Assembly (NCBI GenBank): GCA_019359035.1
Contig: JAHHIC010000066.1
Coordinates: forward strand, 310,001 to 374,000
Reading direction: 5' to 3'
From: Scytonematopsis contorta HA4267-MV1
GTDB lineage: Bacteria > Cyanobacteriota > Cyanobacteriia > Cyanobacteriales > Nostocaceae
DNA: 64,000 bases
The notes below the pieces were generated by a model. It saw nothing but the letters and a program-made list of their open reading frames with translations. It was not told where the DNA came from and did no database searches. How positions within the stretch are numbered: the stretch's first letter is position 1; each line of letters begins with the position of its first letter. Positions 27,126 to 34,995 of this stretch are shown here, piece after piece. The translations under genes and the position numbers were made by a program.

Positions 27126-29630
27126 ATTTTTGAACAAACGCATTCCATTTGCTGTTACTAAAAGGGAACTTCCTGTGTCTGCTAAAACGGCAACTGCTAA
27201 CCCTACAAAACCAAAAGTACCTAATAACAAAAATAGTCCCTTTGTCACCAGTGAAAAAATAACATTTTGTTGAATTACTGAAACAGTACGACGACTCAAA
27301 TCTACAGTATAAGCAAGTTTTCTTAAATCGCTACCCACCAACACCACGTCTGCTGTTTCCAATGCAATATCGATTGTACCTAACGCAAAACTAATATCCG
27401 CAGCGGCCAAAGCTGGTGCATCATTTATTCCATCCCCCACCATACCAGTAACCCCAGCATGACACAGTTGTTGAATTTTGGTTAATTTGTCCTCTGGAAG
27501 TAATTCTGCTTTATATTCTGCGATTCCAACTTCTGCGGCAATTCGCTTAGCTACTGTTGTTCTATCCCCTGTTAGCATGACCAACTGCTTCAGACCACCT
27601 TGCTTGAGTTTTCGCACCGCTTCCCCTGCTTCCAAGCGTACCCCATCAGCTAGTGCAATTACTCCCAAAAATTCCTTTTCACTCCCTACCAAGACAGGGG
27701 TTTGTCCATGAGATTCAATTTCCACTAGCAAAGATTCGGCTTTATGGGAAAGAGTAATACCAACTTGCTTAAATAAACGACGGTTTCCAACGACGTATGT
27801 TTGTTCGCTTAGTTTCTCACCTAGATTTCTATGTAAATGTGCCTTAACCCCTTGTCCGGGGAATGATTTAAAATTATGCGGTGTTTGTAACTCAATACCT
27901 TTGTTTTTAGCGGTTGTAACTATTGCTTTTGCCAAAGGATGTTCTGATTGTTGTTCTAAAGAAGCAGCTATTTGTAATATAAGAGTTTCGCTTGTTTCAC
28001 TATAACTATAAATTTGTTGTACCAATGGAGAACCTTGGGTAATAGTACCAGTTTTATCGAATGCTAAAGTATGTAACTTTCCTGCTGTTTCTAAAGCATG
28101 ACCACCTTTAAATAAAACTCCCATACGGGTTGCAGCACCAATAGCACTAACAATAGAAACTGGAGTAGAAATTACTAACGAACAAGGACAAGCAATTACC
28201 AACATTACCAATGCTCGATATACCCAAACGTCTAAGGGTTGGGCAAATACCAAAGGGGGAATGCTAGCAATCAGAAGCGCAATCAAAATCACAATTGGGG
28301 TATAAACTGCGGCAAATTTATCTACCCATTGTTGTGACGGAGCGCGGCTTTCTTGAGCAGATTCAACCAAATTAATAATTTTAGCTACTGTTGTATCACT
28401 GCTAAGATTCGTCACTTTTACTTCTAAAAATCCCGTTTGATTCATCGTCCCCGCATAAACTGTATCGTCTATTTCTTTATCCTCTGGAATAGACTCTCCG
28501 GTAATTGGGGATTGGTCAACTGCACTACTACCGGAAACAACTACACCATCTAATGCAATCCGCTGTCCTGGTCGAATAGTTAAAATTTCTCCAACTTGTA
28601 CACTTTCCACAGAGACAGTAATTTCTTTGCCATTACGCTTAATAGTTGCATTTACTGGAGTTAAATCCATTAAGGCACGAATAGCATTACGGGTTCGACC
28701 AAAACTGAAAACCTGTAGCGTGCTACCCAAGGAGAATAAAAATACAACTAAAGCAGCTTCAAACCAGTCACCGAGGATAATTGCTCCGATAACCGAAATC
28801 GTCATTAACAAATTCATGTCTGCGCGACCTATACGCAATTCAAACAAACCCGCACGCGCTACGGGATAACCTGCGATAATAATTCCCACACCATAAAATC
28901 CTCGTGCTATCCAAACAGGTAACGATAATTGTTGGACTATCAAACCAATAACTAAGCCAATACCTGCCAAAATTACGCTTTGTCCACGACGGTTGTTAAT
29001 CCAGAATTTCCAGTTGCTGGGGTCGGGTTTTGGTATTGGTTTAGAAGTTGAATGAATTTGTTGTTCGTGATGTTGTTCGTGATGCTGATGAGTATGAGAA
29101 TTACTTTTAATCGGTTCTTCGACTGTATAACCTAAATGCTTGATACGTTCTTTAATTACTTCTTCCTGTAATAGCAATGGATTGTAAGATAATTGCAGTC
29201 TTTCGGTTGAAAAATTGACAGATACATCCAAAACACCAACAAGTTGCCGTAAACCAACTTCTACGGTTTTTGCACAGTTTCCGCAATCCATCCCATAAAT
29301 TTTTGCTTGAAAATTTTTTGCACCAGCGAACTCAACTAGCTTATAGTTTTGTTCGTGATGGTCGTGGTTACAGCCACAAGGAAGATTATGTTCATGTTCA
29401 TGAGTTGCTTCCACAGCATAACCCAAGGCTTTAATGCGTTCGCAAATCGCTTGTTCACTTGCTTGTTCTGGGTCATAAGAAACTTTAGCTTTTTCTGTAG
29501 TAAAGCTTACCGAAGCAGATACAACCCCATTTAACTGTTGTAAACCTACCTCAATCGTCTTCGCGCAGCTTCCACAGTCCATGCCAGCGACCTGAAACTG
29601 CTGAGATTTTAGGGAAGGTGTCTTACTCAT
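27093..29630 (-). CDS. Zn/Cd-type P1B ATPase with two metal-binding domains
   Basis: An 845-residue inner-membrane efflux pump. Two HMA domains carry GMDCGSC (about 16-22) and GMDCGNC (about 113-119), separated by a His-rich stretch; a second His-rich stretch (NSHTHQHHEQHHEQQ) follows HMA2. Membrane helices, TGES, the ion motif ACPCSLVIST (about 480), DKTGTITQG (about 524), SEHPLAKAI and [15 protein letters not shown] are intact. CPC followed by Ser, with these His-rich stretches, fits Zn2+/Cd2+ export (ZiaA/CadA type). The last ten residues (SQGINSLSKS) and the stop come from the MITE arm, so the native end was replaced. An SmtB-type operator lies upstream, but no smtB/ziaR gene is nearby. 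Confidence 0.9.
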   Translation of the reverse strand: MSKTPSLKSQQFQVAGMDCGSCAKTIEVGLQQLNGVVSASVSFTTEKAKVSYDPEQASEQAICERIKALGYAVEATHEHEHNLPCGCNHDHHEQNYKLVEFAGAKNFQAKIYGMDCGNCAKTVEVGLRQLVGVLDVSVNFSTERLQLSYNPLLLQEEVIKERIKHLGYTVEEPIKSNSHTHQHHEQHHEQQIHSTSKPIPKPDPSNWKFWINNRRGQSVILAGIGLVIGLIVQQLSLPVWIARGFYGVGIIIAGYPVARAGLFELRIGRADMNLLMTISVIGAIILGDWFEAALVVFLFSLGSTLQVFSFGRTRNAIRALMDLTPVNATIKRNGKEITVSVESVQVGEILTIRPGQRIALDGVVVSGSSAVDQSPITGESIPEDKEIDDTVYAGTMNQTGFLEVKVTNLSSDTTVAKIINLVESAQESRAPSQQWVDKFAAVYTPIVILIALLIASIPPLVFAQPLDVWVYRALVMLVIACPCSLVISTPVSIVSAIGAATRMGVLFKGGHALETAGKLHTLAFDKTGTITQGSPLVQQIYSYSETSETLILQIAASLEQQSEHPLAKAIVTTAKNKGIELQTPHNFKSFPGQGVKAHLHRNLGEKLSEQTYVVGNRRLFKQVGITLSHKAESLLVEIESHGQTPVLVGSEKEFLGVIALADGVRLEAGEAVRKLKQGGLKQLVMLTGDRTTVAKRIAAEVGIAEYKAELLPEDKLTKIQQLCHAGVTGMVGDGINDAPALAAADISFALGTIDIALETADVVLVGSDLRKLAYTVDLSRRTVSVIQQNVIFSLVTKGLFLLLGTFGFVGLAVAVLADTGSSLLVTANGMRLFKNSQGINSLSKS

Positions 29631-29676
29631 AAACTTTTGAGAAATTTTTTAGATAAGCTACTTCCATATCTTATAT

Positions 29677-29702
29677 CATATCTGAATAAGTATTCAAGTA
29701 TT
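29677..29702. promoter_or_regulatory. SmtB/ZiaR-type operator upstream of the Zn/Cd ATPase
   Basis: CATATCTGAATA-AG-TATTCAAGTATT is a 12-2-12 imperfect inverted repeat with a perfect TGAATA/TATTCA core, the geometry of ArsR/SmtB-family sites that control ziaA and smtA in cyanobacteria. It is 47 bases upstream of the ATPase start. Confidence 0.6.
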
Positions 29703-29778
29703 GCATTATCTAACAAATATCATAAGATAAAATAATTAAAAATATAATCATTCTTGTTGAAGCGAAACGTAAAAATGT

Positions 29779-29941
29779 AGTGCGGGCATCTTGCCCGCTT
29801 CTGCTAGGTAGTAAGCAAGATGCGCTTCTGCTAGGTAGTAAGCAAGATGCGCTTCTGCTAGGTAGCAAGCAAGATGCGCTTCTGCTAGGTAGCAAGCAAG
29901 ATGCGCTTCTGCTAGGTAGCAAGCAAGATGCTTGCACTACC
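29779..29941. repeat. 27-bp tandem repeat built from a dispersed GCAAGATGC sequence
   Basis: Five units with CTTCTGCTAGGTAG and AAGCAAGATGCG, preceded by GCGGGCATCTTGCCCGC and ended by GCTTGCACTACCAAT. The frames open on both strands are products of the 27-bp period. No other feature lies between the ATPase start and the cbiO stop. Confidence 0.9.
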
Positions 29942-29997
29942 AATAATTTATACCCTGGCAGCGGTTCACCCGCTATATCATTACCTGAAGACAGATT

Positions 29998-30828
29998 TTA
30001 AAAGCCTTGAAATTGATTTGATATTTGCTGTTTCAAGATTTCCAAAATAGCTTTCTCATCAGTTAATTGAAGAGTAGATAACATATCATGTATCAAAGGA
30101 ATTTCTAATTGTAGCTCATCCATAAGTTGACGTTGATTAAATACGAACTGTGGCTTTCCTTCTAAAACAAGCCTTCCACTATCCATTACAAATACCCAAT
30201 CAGCCCACCGATAAATTAAATCGAGGTCATGGGACGCCATTAATATAGTTGTCCCCGACCCATGAATTTTTTTCAATGTTGCCATTAAGTTACGAGTATG
30301 TAACTTATCTAAATAAGCTGTTGGCTCATCGAGTAAAAGCAGTTCAGGTTGTAGCACCATCACATCAGCGATAGAAACTCTTTTTTTCTGTCCCAAGCTC
30401 ATATGATGTACAGGTCTTTGTGCCAGTTCCGTTAATCCAAATTCAACCAAAGCTTGCTCAACTCGTGCTTTTATTTCTGTCTCTGGTAAGCCTAAGTTAC
30501 ATAACCCGTAAGAAATATCTTCCTCAACAGTAGAAGCGACTAATTGCTGTTCTGGGTCTTGAAATATTAAACCAACTTTTTGACGCAGCTGCATTAAAGA
30601 TTTGCGATTATAATCTAAAGCTTTACCTTGCCATATGATTTTACCACTTTGTGGTTTATAAAGTCCATTGCTTAATAAAAAAAAAGTAGTTTTACCGCAG
30701 CCATTTTGACCAATTAAAGCGCACTTTTTACCTTTGGGTATCCTTAGGGTTAATCCATGTAAAACCTTATTTTTTGCATTAATATAGGTATAGTCAACCT
30801 CTTCAAACTCCAGTAAATATTCTTGCAT
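29998..30828 (-). CDS. cbiO: Cobalt/nickel ABC transporter ATP-binding protein
   Basis: The ATPase of an ECF-type cobalt (or nickel) importer, 276 residues. Walker A IGQNGCGKTTFF, Q loop FQDPEQQ, signature MSLGQKKRVSIA (in place of the usual LSGGQ, as is common in CbiO), Walker B LLLLDEPTAYLD and switch ASHDLD. It is the last gene of cbiMNQO, 15 bases after cbiQ. Confidence 0.93.
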   Translation of the reverse strand: MQEYLLEFEEVDYTYINAKNKVLHGLTLRIPKGKKCALIGQNGCGKTTFFLLSNGLYKPQSGKIIWQGKALDYNRKSLMQLRQKVGLIFQDPEQQLVASTVEEDISYGLCNLGLPETEIKARVEQALVEFGLTELAQRPVHHMSLGQKKRVSIADVMVLQPELLLLDEPTAYLDKLHTRNLMATLKKIHGSGTTILMASHDLDLIYRWADWVFVMDSGRLVLEGKPQFVFNQRQLMDELQLEIPLIHDMLSTLQLTDEKAILEILKQQISNQFQGF

Positions 30829-30843
30829 TTTTGAATAATTATG

Positions 30844-31641
30844 TTAAATAATTTTATTGAATAATTCTAACCCTATTAATATACCGCAACCAACAATTGC
30901 TTCTGTCGCATATCTTGTAGATGGTTTATGTCGAGAAGGATACCAAACCCGAAAATGTCCATTAAAGCCCCGTGATTCAACACTTAAGGAAAGTTGATGA
31001 TAATTCTGTATTGTTCGCTGAAATAATTGTCCAACTAATAACCCCAAACTTTTCATACTACTTTTGAAATTACGATAGCCGAAACGTGATTGTTGCGCTG
31101 TCAATAGTTCCCCAGCAGTGTTAAGCAAAATAAAAATAAAGCGGTACATTAATAATAAAAGCTCAGTTAAAATTTCTGGTAGCCCAATACGACGCAAAAC
31201 TTGTAAAAGCTCAGTAAAGGGAACAGTAAACATGACAAAATATAGACAGGAAAGTGAAGCCAGAGAACGCGCTAAAATTATTAGTCCTTGAATAACCCCT
31301 TTGTGACTGATATATAAATAAAAATTACCTAAATTAAAACCAGTTAAAGAATCATTTTGTACCTGATTTAAATCGGTAATATTAACTCCGTTGATAGCTA
31401 AAGCCAACAAACTACTAAACCAAAAAAAAAGCGCGAAATAAATTAAAGAAAAATAAGTTCTAGCTGGAATTTTTGCGTATATAACAGTCCAAATACTCAT
31501 CCATACAGTAATTAATATTTGTACTGGTGGATGAGAAAAAAATGTAATCACAAAAAGGGTGCTTGCAAATATTAATTTATATTCCGCAGGCAACCAACGC
31601 AAGTGATTAGTGTATGCGAGTGTGTCTATCTGAATTTTCAT
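30844..31641 (-). CDS. cbiQ: Cobalt/nickel ECF transporter T component
   Basis: A 265-residue membrane protein with about five helices and the coupling-helix motif of ECF T components (LARSLASLSCLYFVMF, ESRGFNG). It links CbiO to CbiMN. The start overlaps the end of cbiN by 35 bases, so the two are probably translationally coupled. Confidence 0.92.
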   Translation of the reverse strand: MKIQIDTLAYTNHLRWLPAEYKLIFASTLFVITFFSHPPVQILITVWMSIWTVIYAKIPARTYFSLIYFALFFWFSSLLALAINGVNITDLNQVQNDSLTGFNLGNFYLYISHKGVIQGLIILARSLASLSCLYFVMFTVPFTELLQVLRRIGLPEILTELLLLMYRFIFILLNTAGELLTAQQSRFGYRNFKSSMKSLGLLVGQLFQRTIQNYHQLSLSVESRGFNGHFRVWYPSRHKPSTRYATEAIVGCGILIGLELFNKII

Positions 31642-31927
31642 CTTTTTGCTGCTGTTCGCTACGTCCCTTATATAGTCCTATTACATAACCAATGACACCA
31701 GCACCCAATCCAGCTTGAACCGCAAACAGTAAACTTGCAACTTCTGCACTTGGTAATTCTATTAGTGAATTAAACCAAGGTTTATATTGAGGATGTAATT
31801 CTGTAATCGCTTGCTTGGCTTTATCGTCAGAACCACCATATTCACCTTTAACAAATAATAGTGGTAGCACTGCTAATACAACTACTCCTAATATTAATAA
31901 CCAATTATTAGATTTTTTGTTTGCCAT
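31607..31927 (-). CDS. cbiN: Cobalt transport protein CbiN
   Basis: A 106-residue protein with two membrane helices flanking a periplasmic loop (ILGVVVLAVLPLLF; SLLFAVQAGLGAGVIGYVIG) and the family sequence YGGSDDKAKQAI. It assists CbiM in metal loading. The C-terminus is charged and overlaps cbiQ. Confidence 0.9.
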   Translation of the reverse strand: MANKKSNNWLLILGVVVLAVLPLLFVKGEYGGSDDKAKQAITELHPQYKPWFNSLIELPSAEVASLLFAVQAGLGAGVIGYVIGLYKGRSEQQQKDENSDRHTRIH

Positions 31928-32018
31928 TTGTCATTCGCTCCTGATTTTTGTGAATAATTAAGAGTAAAGTATTTATAAACTCACATACTTAGGAATAAAA
32001 ACTCAAAAATTAAGAGTA

Positions 32019-32795
32019 TTAGTTTTCTGTTTTAATCAAATTCAGCATCTCTAATTCTTGACGACCGTAACTAGAGAGCCAATTCCATACTAAAACAGTC
32101 AGCAATCCTTCACTGATTGCTAAGGGTATCTGAGTTATAGCAAAAATACCAGCAAATTTAATAAATGAAGCCATAATTCCACCTGTCGCAGCCGGAAATG
32201 CTAAAGCTAACTGTACCGAAGTGACAACATAAGTGATTAAATCAGCTAAAGAAGCGGCAAGGAATATTGCTAATTTTTGTTTCCCTGTTGGTAGAACTAA
32301 TCGGTATATCCAAAAAGCAACAAGTGGTCCAACAATTGCCATAGAAAATGCATTAGCTCCCAGTGTTGTTAAACCACCATGAGCTAAAAGTAAGGCTTGG
32401 AATACTAATACTAAAGCACCTAACACTGACATTGCTAAAGGTCCAAATAAAACTGCTCCTAATCCCGTACCTGTTGGATGAGAGCAACTACCCGTTACTG
32501 AAGGTATTTTCAATGCTGAAAGTACGAAAGCAAAAGCTCCTGCAAGTGCAATCAATAACTTTAACTCTGGTTTTTCCTGGGTGATACGAGTAAGGCTACG
32601 CAGTCCTAATATAAAAAATGGCAATGCTACCACCCACCAAAAAATTGCCCACTCTACAGGTAAAAACCCTTCCATGATGTGCATTGCATGGGCTTTTGCC
32701 TCTGAACCAACAATTAAGTAAAAGCTCAAAAATGCCATCAAGCCAAGATTGATTAAGCGTGATTTTCGTTTAGATATGATAAAATTACTTAACAT
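32019..32795 (-). CDS. cbiM: Cobalt transport substrate-binding membrane protein CbiM
   Basis: The substrate-specific component, 258 residues. It has an N-terminal signal peptide ([21 protein letters not shown]), after which the mature protein would begin MHIMEGFLP. In CbiM/NikM the free N-terminal Met-His binds the metal, so cleavage after AHA is needed. The core has [20 protein letters not shown] and [19 protein letters not shown]. It is the first gene of the operon; the cobalamin riboswitch lies about 440 bases upstream with a dispersed repeat between them. Confidence 0.95.
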   Translation of the reverse strand: MLSNFIISKRKSRLINLGLMAFLSFYLIVGSEAKAHAMHIMEGFLPVEWAIFWWVVALPFFILGLRSLTRITQEKPELKLLIALAGAFAFVLSALKIPSVTGSCSHPTGTGLGAVLFGPLAMSVLGALVLVFQALLLAHGGLTTLGANAFSMAIVGPLVAFWIYRLVLPTGKQKLAIFLAASLADLITYVVTSVQLALAFPAATGGIMASFIKFAGIFAITQIPLAISEGLLTVLVWNWLSSYGRQELEMLNLIKTEN

Positions 32796-32816
32796 TCCTT
32801 AATCCTTATAAGTTTA

Positions 32817-32903
32817 GTAGGTTGGGTTGTAAGTCCTTCGGACGACCTTGCGGTACGCGCAGCGCGACGCTTCGTAATAGCTTTGGGAAACCCAACTTTT
32901 TAG
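32817..32903. repeat. Dispersed GGTTGGGTT...AACCCAAC repeat in the cbiM leader
   Basis: TAGGTTGGGTTGTAAG, GC-rich palindromic DNA (ACGCGCAGCGCGACGC) and GGGAAACCCAAC. It separates the riboswitch aptamer from cbiM. The remaining 32904-33235 has no gene; the short plus-strand frame there has no support. Confidence 0.8.
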
Positions 32904-33235
32904 GCCGCTCCCGAATAAAAAATACCCAACTTTTAGTTAATCGCGAGATAATGATGGGTTACGGCGCTTATATTTATCGCATCAAACCCTGAATTATCGT
33001 GCGCCTAACCCATCCTACGCAATACTTGACAAATACGTACGTAAAATTAAATAATCAATTTAGCACACTTCCAAGAAATGGTTGTAAATGTTTACTACGT
33101 ACTGTCCCAAAATTATCTCTTCCAATTTGCCTTTTGGAACTAGCGCAGGCAGTGTATGCAAATATTTTATGTATCATTTTCACCTATACCTCGTAGATGA
33201 GCGTTCATAGAAACTAACTAATTAAAATTCACTAA

Positions 33236-33372
33236 TAGGCGGGCATTCTGACTTACAAGGAAAATAATACTTCTCACTTGATTACAGCTGCGGGACAGCA
33301 CCAGATTCACACCGGATTTTCCCCGTTACCTCCAGTGGCTGAACCCCACTAGAACCAAATAGTTACAAGTGA
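33236..33372 (-). ncRNA. Cobalamin riboswitch aptamer
   Basis: On the minus strand: GCCACTGGAGGTAACGGGG (B12-box region), AATCCGGTGTGAATCTGGTG, GCTGTCCCGCAGCTGTAA and GTCAGAATGCCCGCC, in the order of the AdoCbl-class consensus. It points to cbiM and would shut off cobalt import when cobalamin is plentiful. The expression platform is not evident because a repeat lies in the leader. Confidence 0.93.
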
Positions 33373-33512
33373 TTTTAAGCTAATATTGGCTAAAAAAAAC
33401 TTTCCTATACAAAAAGTTACTCATCCTTGAGATACTTGTATAACTAATTTATTAAGACTTTTTTTATAGATATGTTTACTAAAATTTATAAAAATCTATT
33501 TAATTGTAATTA

Positions 33513-33555
33513 ACAATGCTGCCCTCAAATTCAGATAGGCAGCATTGTTTTTTTA
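33513..33555 (+). terminator. Terminator hairpin
   Basis: ACAATGCTGCC pairs with GGCAGCATTGT and is followed on the plus strand by seven T. No plus-strand gene ends here. On the minus strand it follows the DUF202 fragment, with a weaker T tract. Confidence 0.55.
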
Positions 33556-33581
33556 TACGTGATTTTTGCTTACAGCAGTTT

Positions 33582-33755
33582 TCATGTATTTAGACCACAC
33601 TTAAAATACTCTTCTTTGCGTCTTTGCGCCTTTGCGTGAGAAGTAAAACGAGCAATCGCAAAACCAAAGCCAATTAATGCGATGGAAGTACGCAGCCAAG
33701 CAAGGAAAGTACGCTCGTTAGCTTGATGCTCTCGTTGACGGTCGATATTCGGCAT
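33582..33755 (-). pseudogene. DUF202 (YidH-type) membrane protein, truncated by a repeat
   Basis: A 57-residue frame starting at ATG 33755: [20 protein letters not shown], then [16 protein letters not shown], the first conserved block and helix of DUF202 proteins. The frame then runs into a dispersed repeat (TTTGCGCCTTTGCGTGAGAA) and ends in unrelated residues. The remaining helices are missing, so this is a broken gene. Confidence 0.65.
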
Positions 33756-33862
33756 TTGATTGTTGGGTTGAATATCAATAAATATTTTCTTGTTCCCCTT
33801 CCCGATGTTCGGAAGGGGTTAGGGGTTAGGTTCTTAGTCAAGATTAATACTTTTCAATATCC

Positions 33863-34160
33863 TCTTAGAGGATGTTTATAAATAAAATATTAAGAAACTA
33901 TACACACCACAAGCCAGCCAGCCAGCCAGCCAGCCAGTGACTAAAGTCACTGTCTAAAAGCTAAAGTCCTCTTTAGAGGACTAATGAGAAATAAGATTTT
34001 TGGGAATATTTTAAATTTTGTAAAATATTTGTTTTTGATGTATTATTCAGTCCTCTTTTAGAGGACTTCAGCTTTTAGACAGTGACTAAAGTCACTGGCT
34101 GGCTGGCTGGCTTGTAATATAAATGATGCTTAATGTTCTCTTTATAAACACTCTCTAAGA
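33863..34160. mobile_element. MITE-like element, copy C, most complete
   Basis: Outer inverted ends TCTTAGAGGATGTTTATAAA and TTTATAAACACTCTCTAAGA, then GCCAGCCAGCC runs, then inner hairpins AGTGACTAAAGTCACT and AGTCCTC/GAGGACT, mirrored on the other side (34050-34113). About 298 bp with no coding capacity. No clear target-site duplication by eye. Confidence 0.85.
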
Positions 34161-34184
34161 CTGTAAAGAAAGCCCATTATAGCA

Positions 34185-34598
34185 TTAATCTCTTTCAAGA
34201 ATTGGACAAATAGCTTGTTCGGAGTTTTCTGTCACCACTTCCCATCCTGAAAGAAGACCTTCTAACTCCTGCTTAAAAATTAGAAGTTCTTGAATTTGCT
34301 TATCAACTGCTATTAATTTTTCTTGCAACCTAACTTTTATATGGTCGCAAGGTAAATCACCTTGGTCATGAACGGACAAAAAATCCTTAATTTCTAATAA
34401 GCTTAACCCAAGGCTTTGAGCGCGTTTGATAAAGTGTAAGCGAGATAAAATATCAGAGTCGAATAATCTGAACCCACCTTCAGTCCTACCCGATGCTTTG
34501 AGTAAGCCTAGTTCTTCGTAATAACGGATAGTTTTAATTGGTACACCACTTTCTTTGGCAACAGTACCTATTTGTTTTGTTTTTTCTTGGAGGAACAT
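34185..34598 (-). CDS. MerR-family metal-responsive regulator
   Basis: A 137-residue activator: HTH IGTVAKESGVPIKTIRYYEE, a dimerisation coiled coil, Cys in DLPCDHIK (about 79) and a C-terminal AICPILERD loop with one more Cys. This metal site is closer to ZntR/CadR-like members (Cys near 79) than to CueR, which has two Cys in the loop. Its position at the end of a copper-ATPase group suggests it controls that group. I take ATG 34598; ATG 34607 is possible. A MerR-type promoter precedes it. Confidence 0.85.
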   Translation of the reverse strand: MFLQEKTKQIGTVAKESGVPIKTIRYYEELGLLKASGRTEGGFRLFDSDILSRLHFIKRAQSLGLSLLEIKDFLSVHDQGDLPCDHIKVRLQEKLIAVDKQIQELLIFKQELEGLLSGWEVVTENSEQAICPILERD

Positions 34599-34630
34599 AA
34601 TACACACCTCTATGATACTTTCCTATCTTT

Positions 34631-34661
34631 ATCTTAAACCCTCTAGTTCACTGGAGAGTAA
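34631..34661 (-). promoter_or_regulatory. MerR-type promoter/operator upstream of merR
   Basis: Minus strand: TTACTC, 19-bp spacer TCCAGTGAACTAGAGGGTT, TAAGAT. A long spacer with the CTCCAGT...ACTAGAG dyad between the -35 and -10 is the hallmark of MerR-controlled promoters and implies autoregulation. Confidence 0.65.
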
Positions 34662-34706
34662 TTGCGAACTGCGAATTGCAAATTGCAAATTGCGAATTGT
34701 TTTTGG

Positions 34707-34982
34707 TCATTTTTGTCTATATAATTCAGTTGTCTCTGCTTTTTTAGATTGTGGTTTACTGAACAAAAACCACCATATTTCTAAAGCAATTAAACCTAAA
34801 CCGGAGGCTGTGACTGCTCCTTTTACCCATAGCGGTTGCTCAATACGTCGAAACTCGCTGGTTTGTGATGTAACATAATTATGGGTTTCATGGGGAATTT
34901 GTGCTACTGTTCTGTTGGTCGCGACACCGAACAATAATCCTAAACTTGCAAGACTGCCAATAATTACTTTTTTACTTAACAT
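34707..34982 (-). CDS. Small membrane protein of the copper gene group
   Basis: 91 residues with an N-terminal hydrophobic segment (VIIGSLASLGLLFGVA) and one internal helix (GAVTASGLGLIALEIWWFLF). It starts 13 bases after copA-type gene's stop, so it is probably cotranscribed. I recognise no family. Similar small membrane proteins accompany copper ATPases in cyanobacteria, which is weak support for a copper link. Confidence 0.7.
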   Translation of the reverse strand: MLSKKVIIGSLASLGLLFGVATNRTVAQIPHETHNYVTSQTSEFRRIEQPLWVKGAVTASGLGLIALEIWWFLFSKPQSKKAETTELYRQK

Positions 34983-34995
34983 ATTTGCCCCCTAT

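Noticed and set aside
29710-30001. Open frames on both strands at the 27-bp array
   Set aside because: Both are products of the repeat period (SASCLLPSR repeats), not genes.
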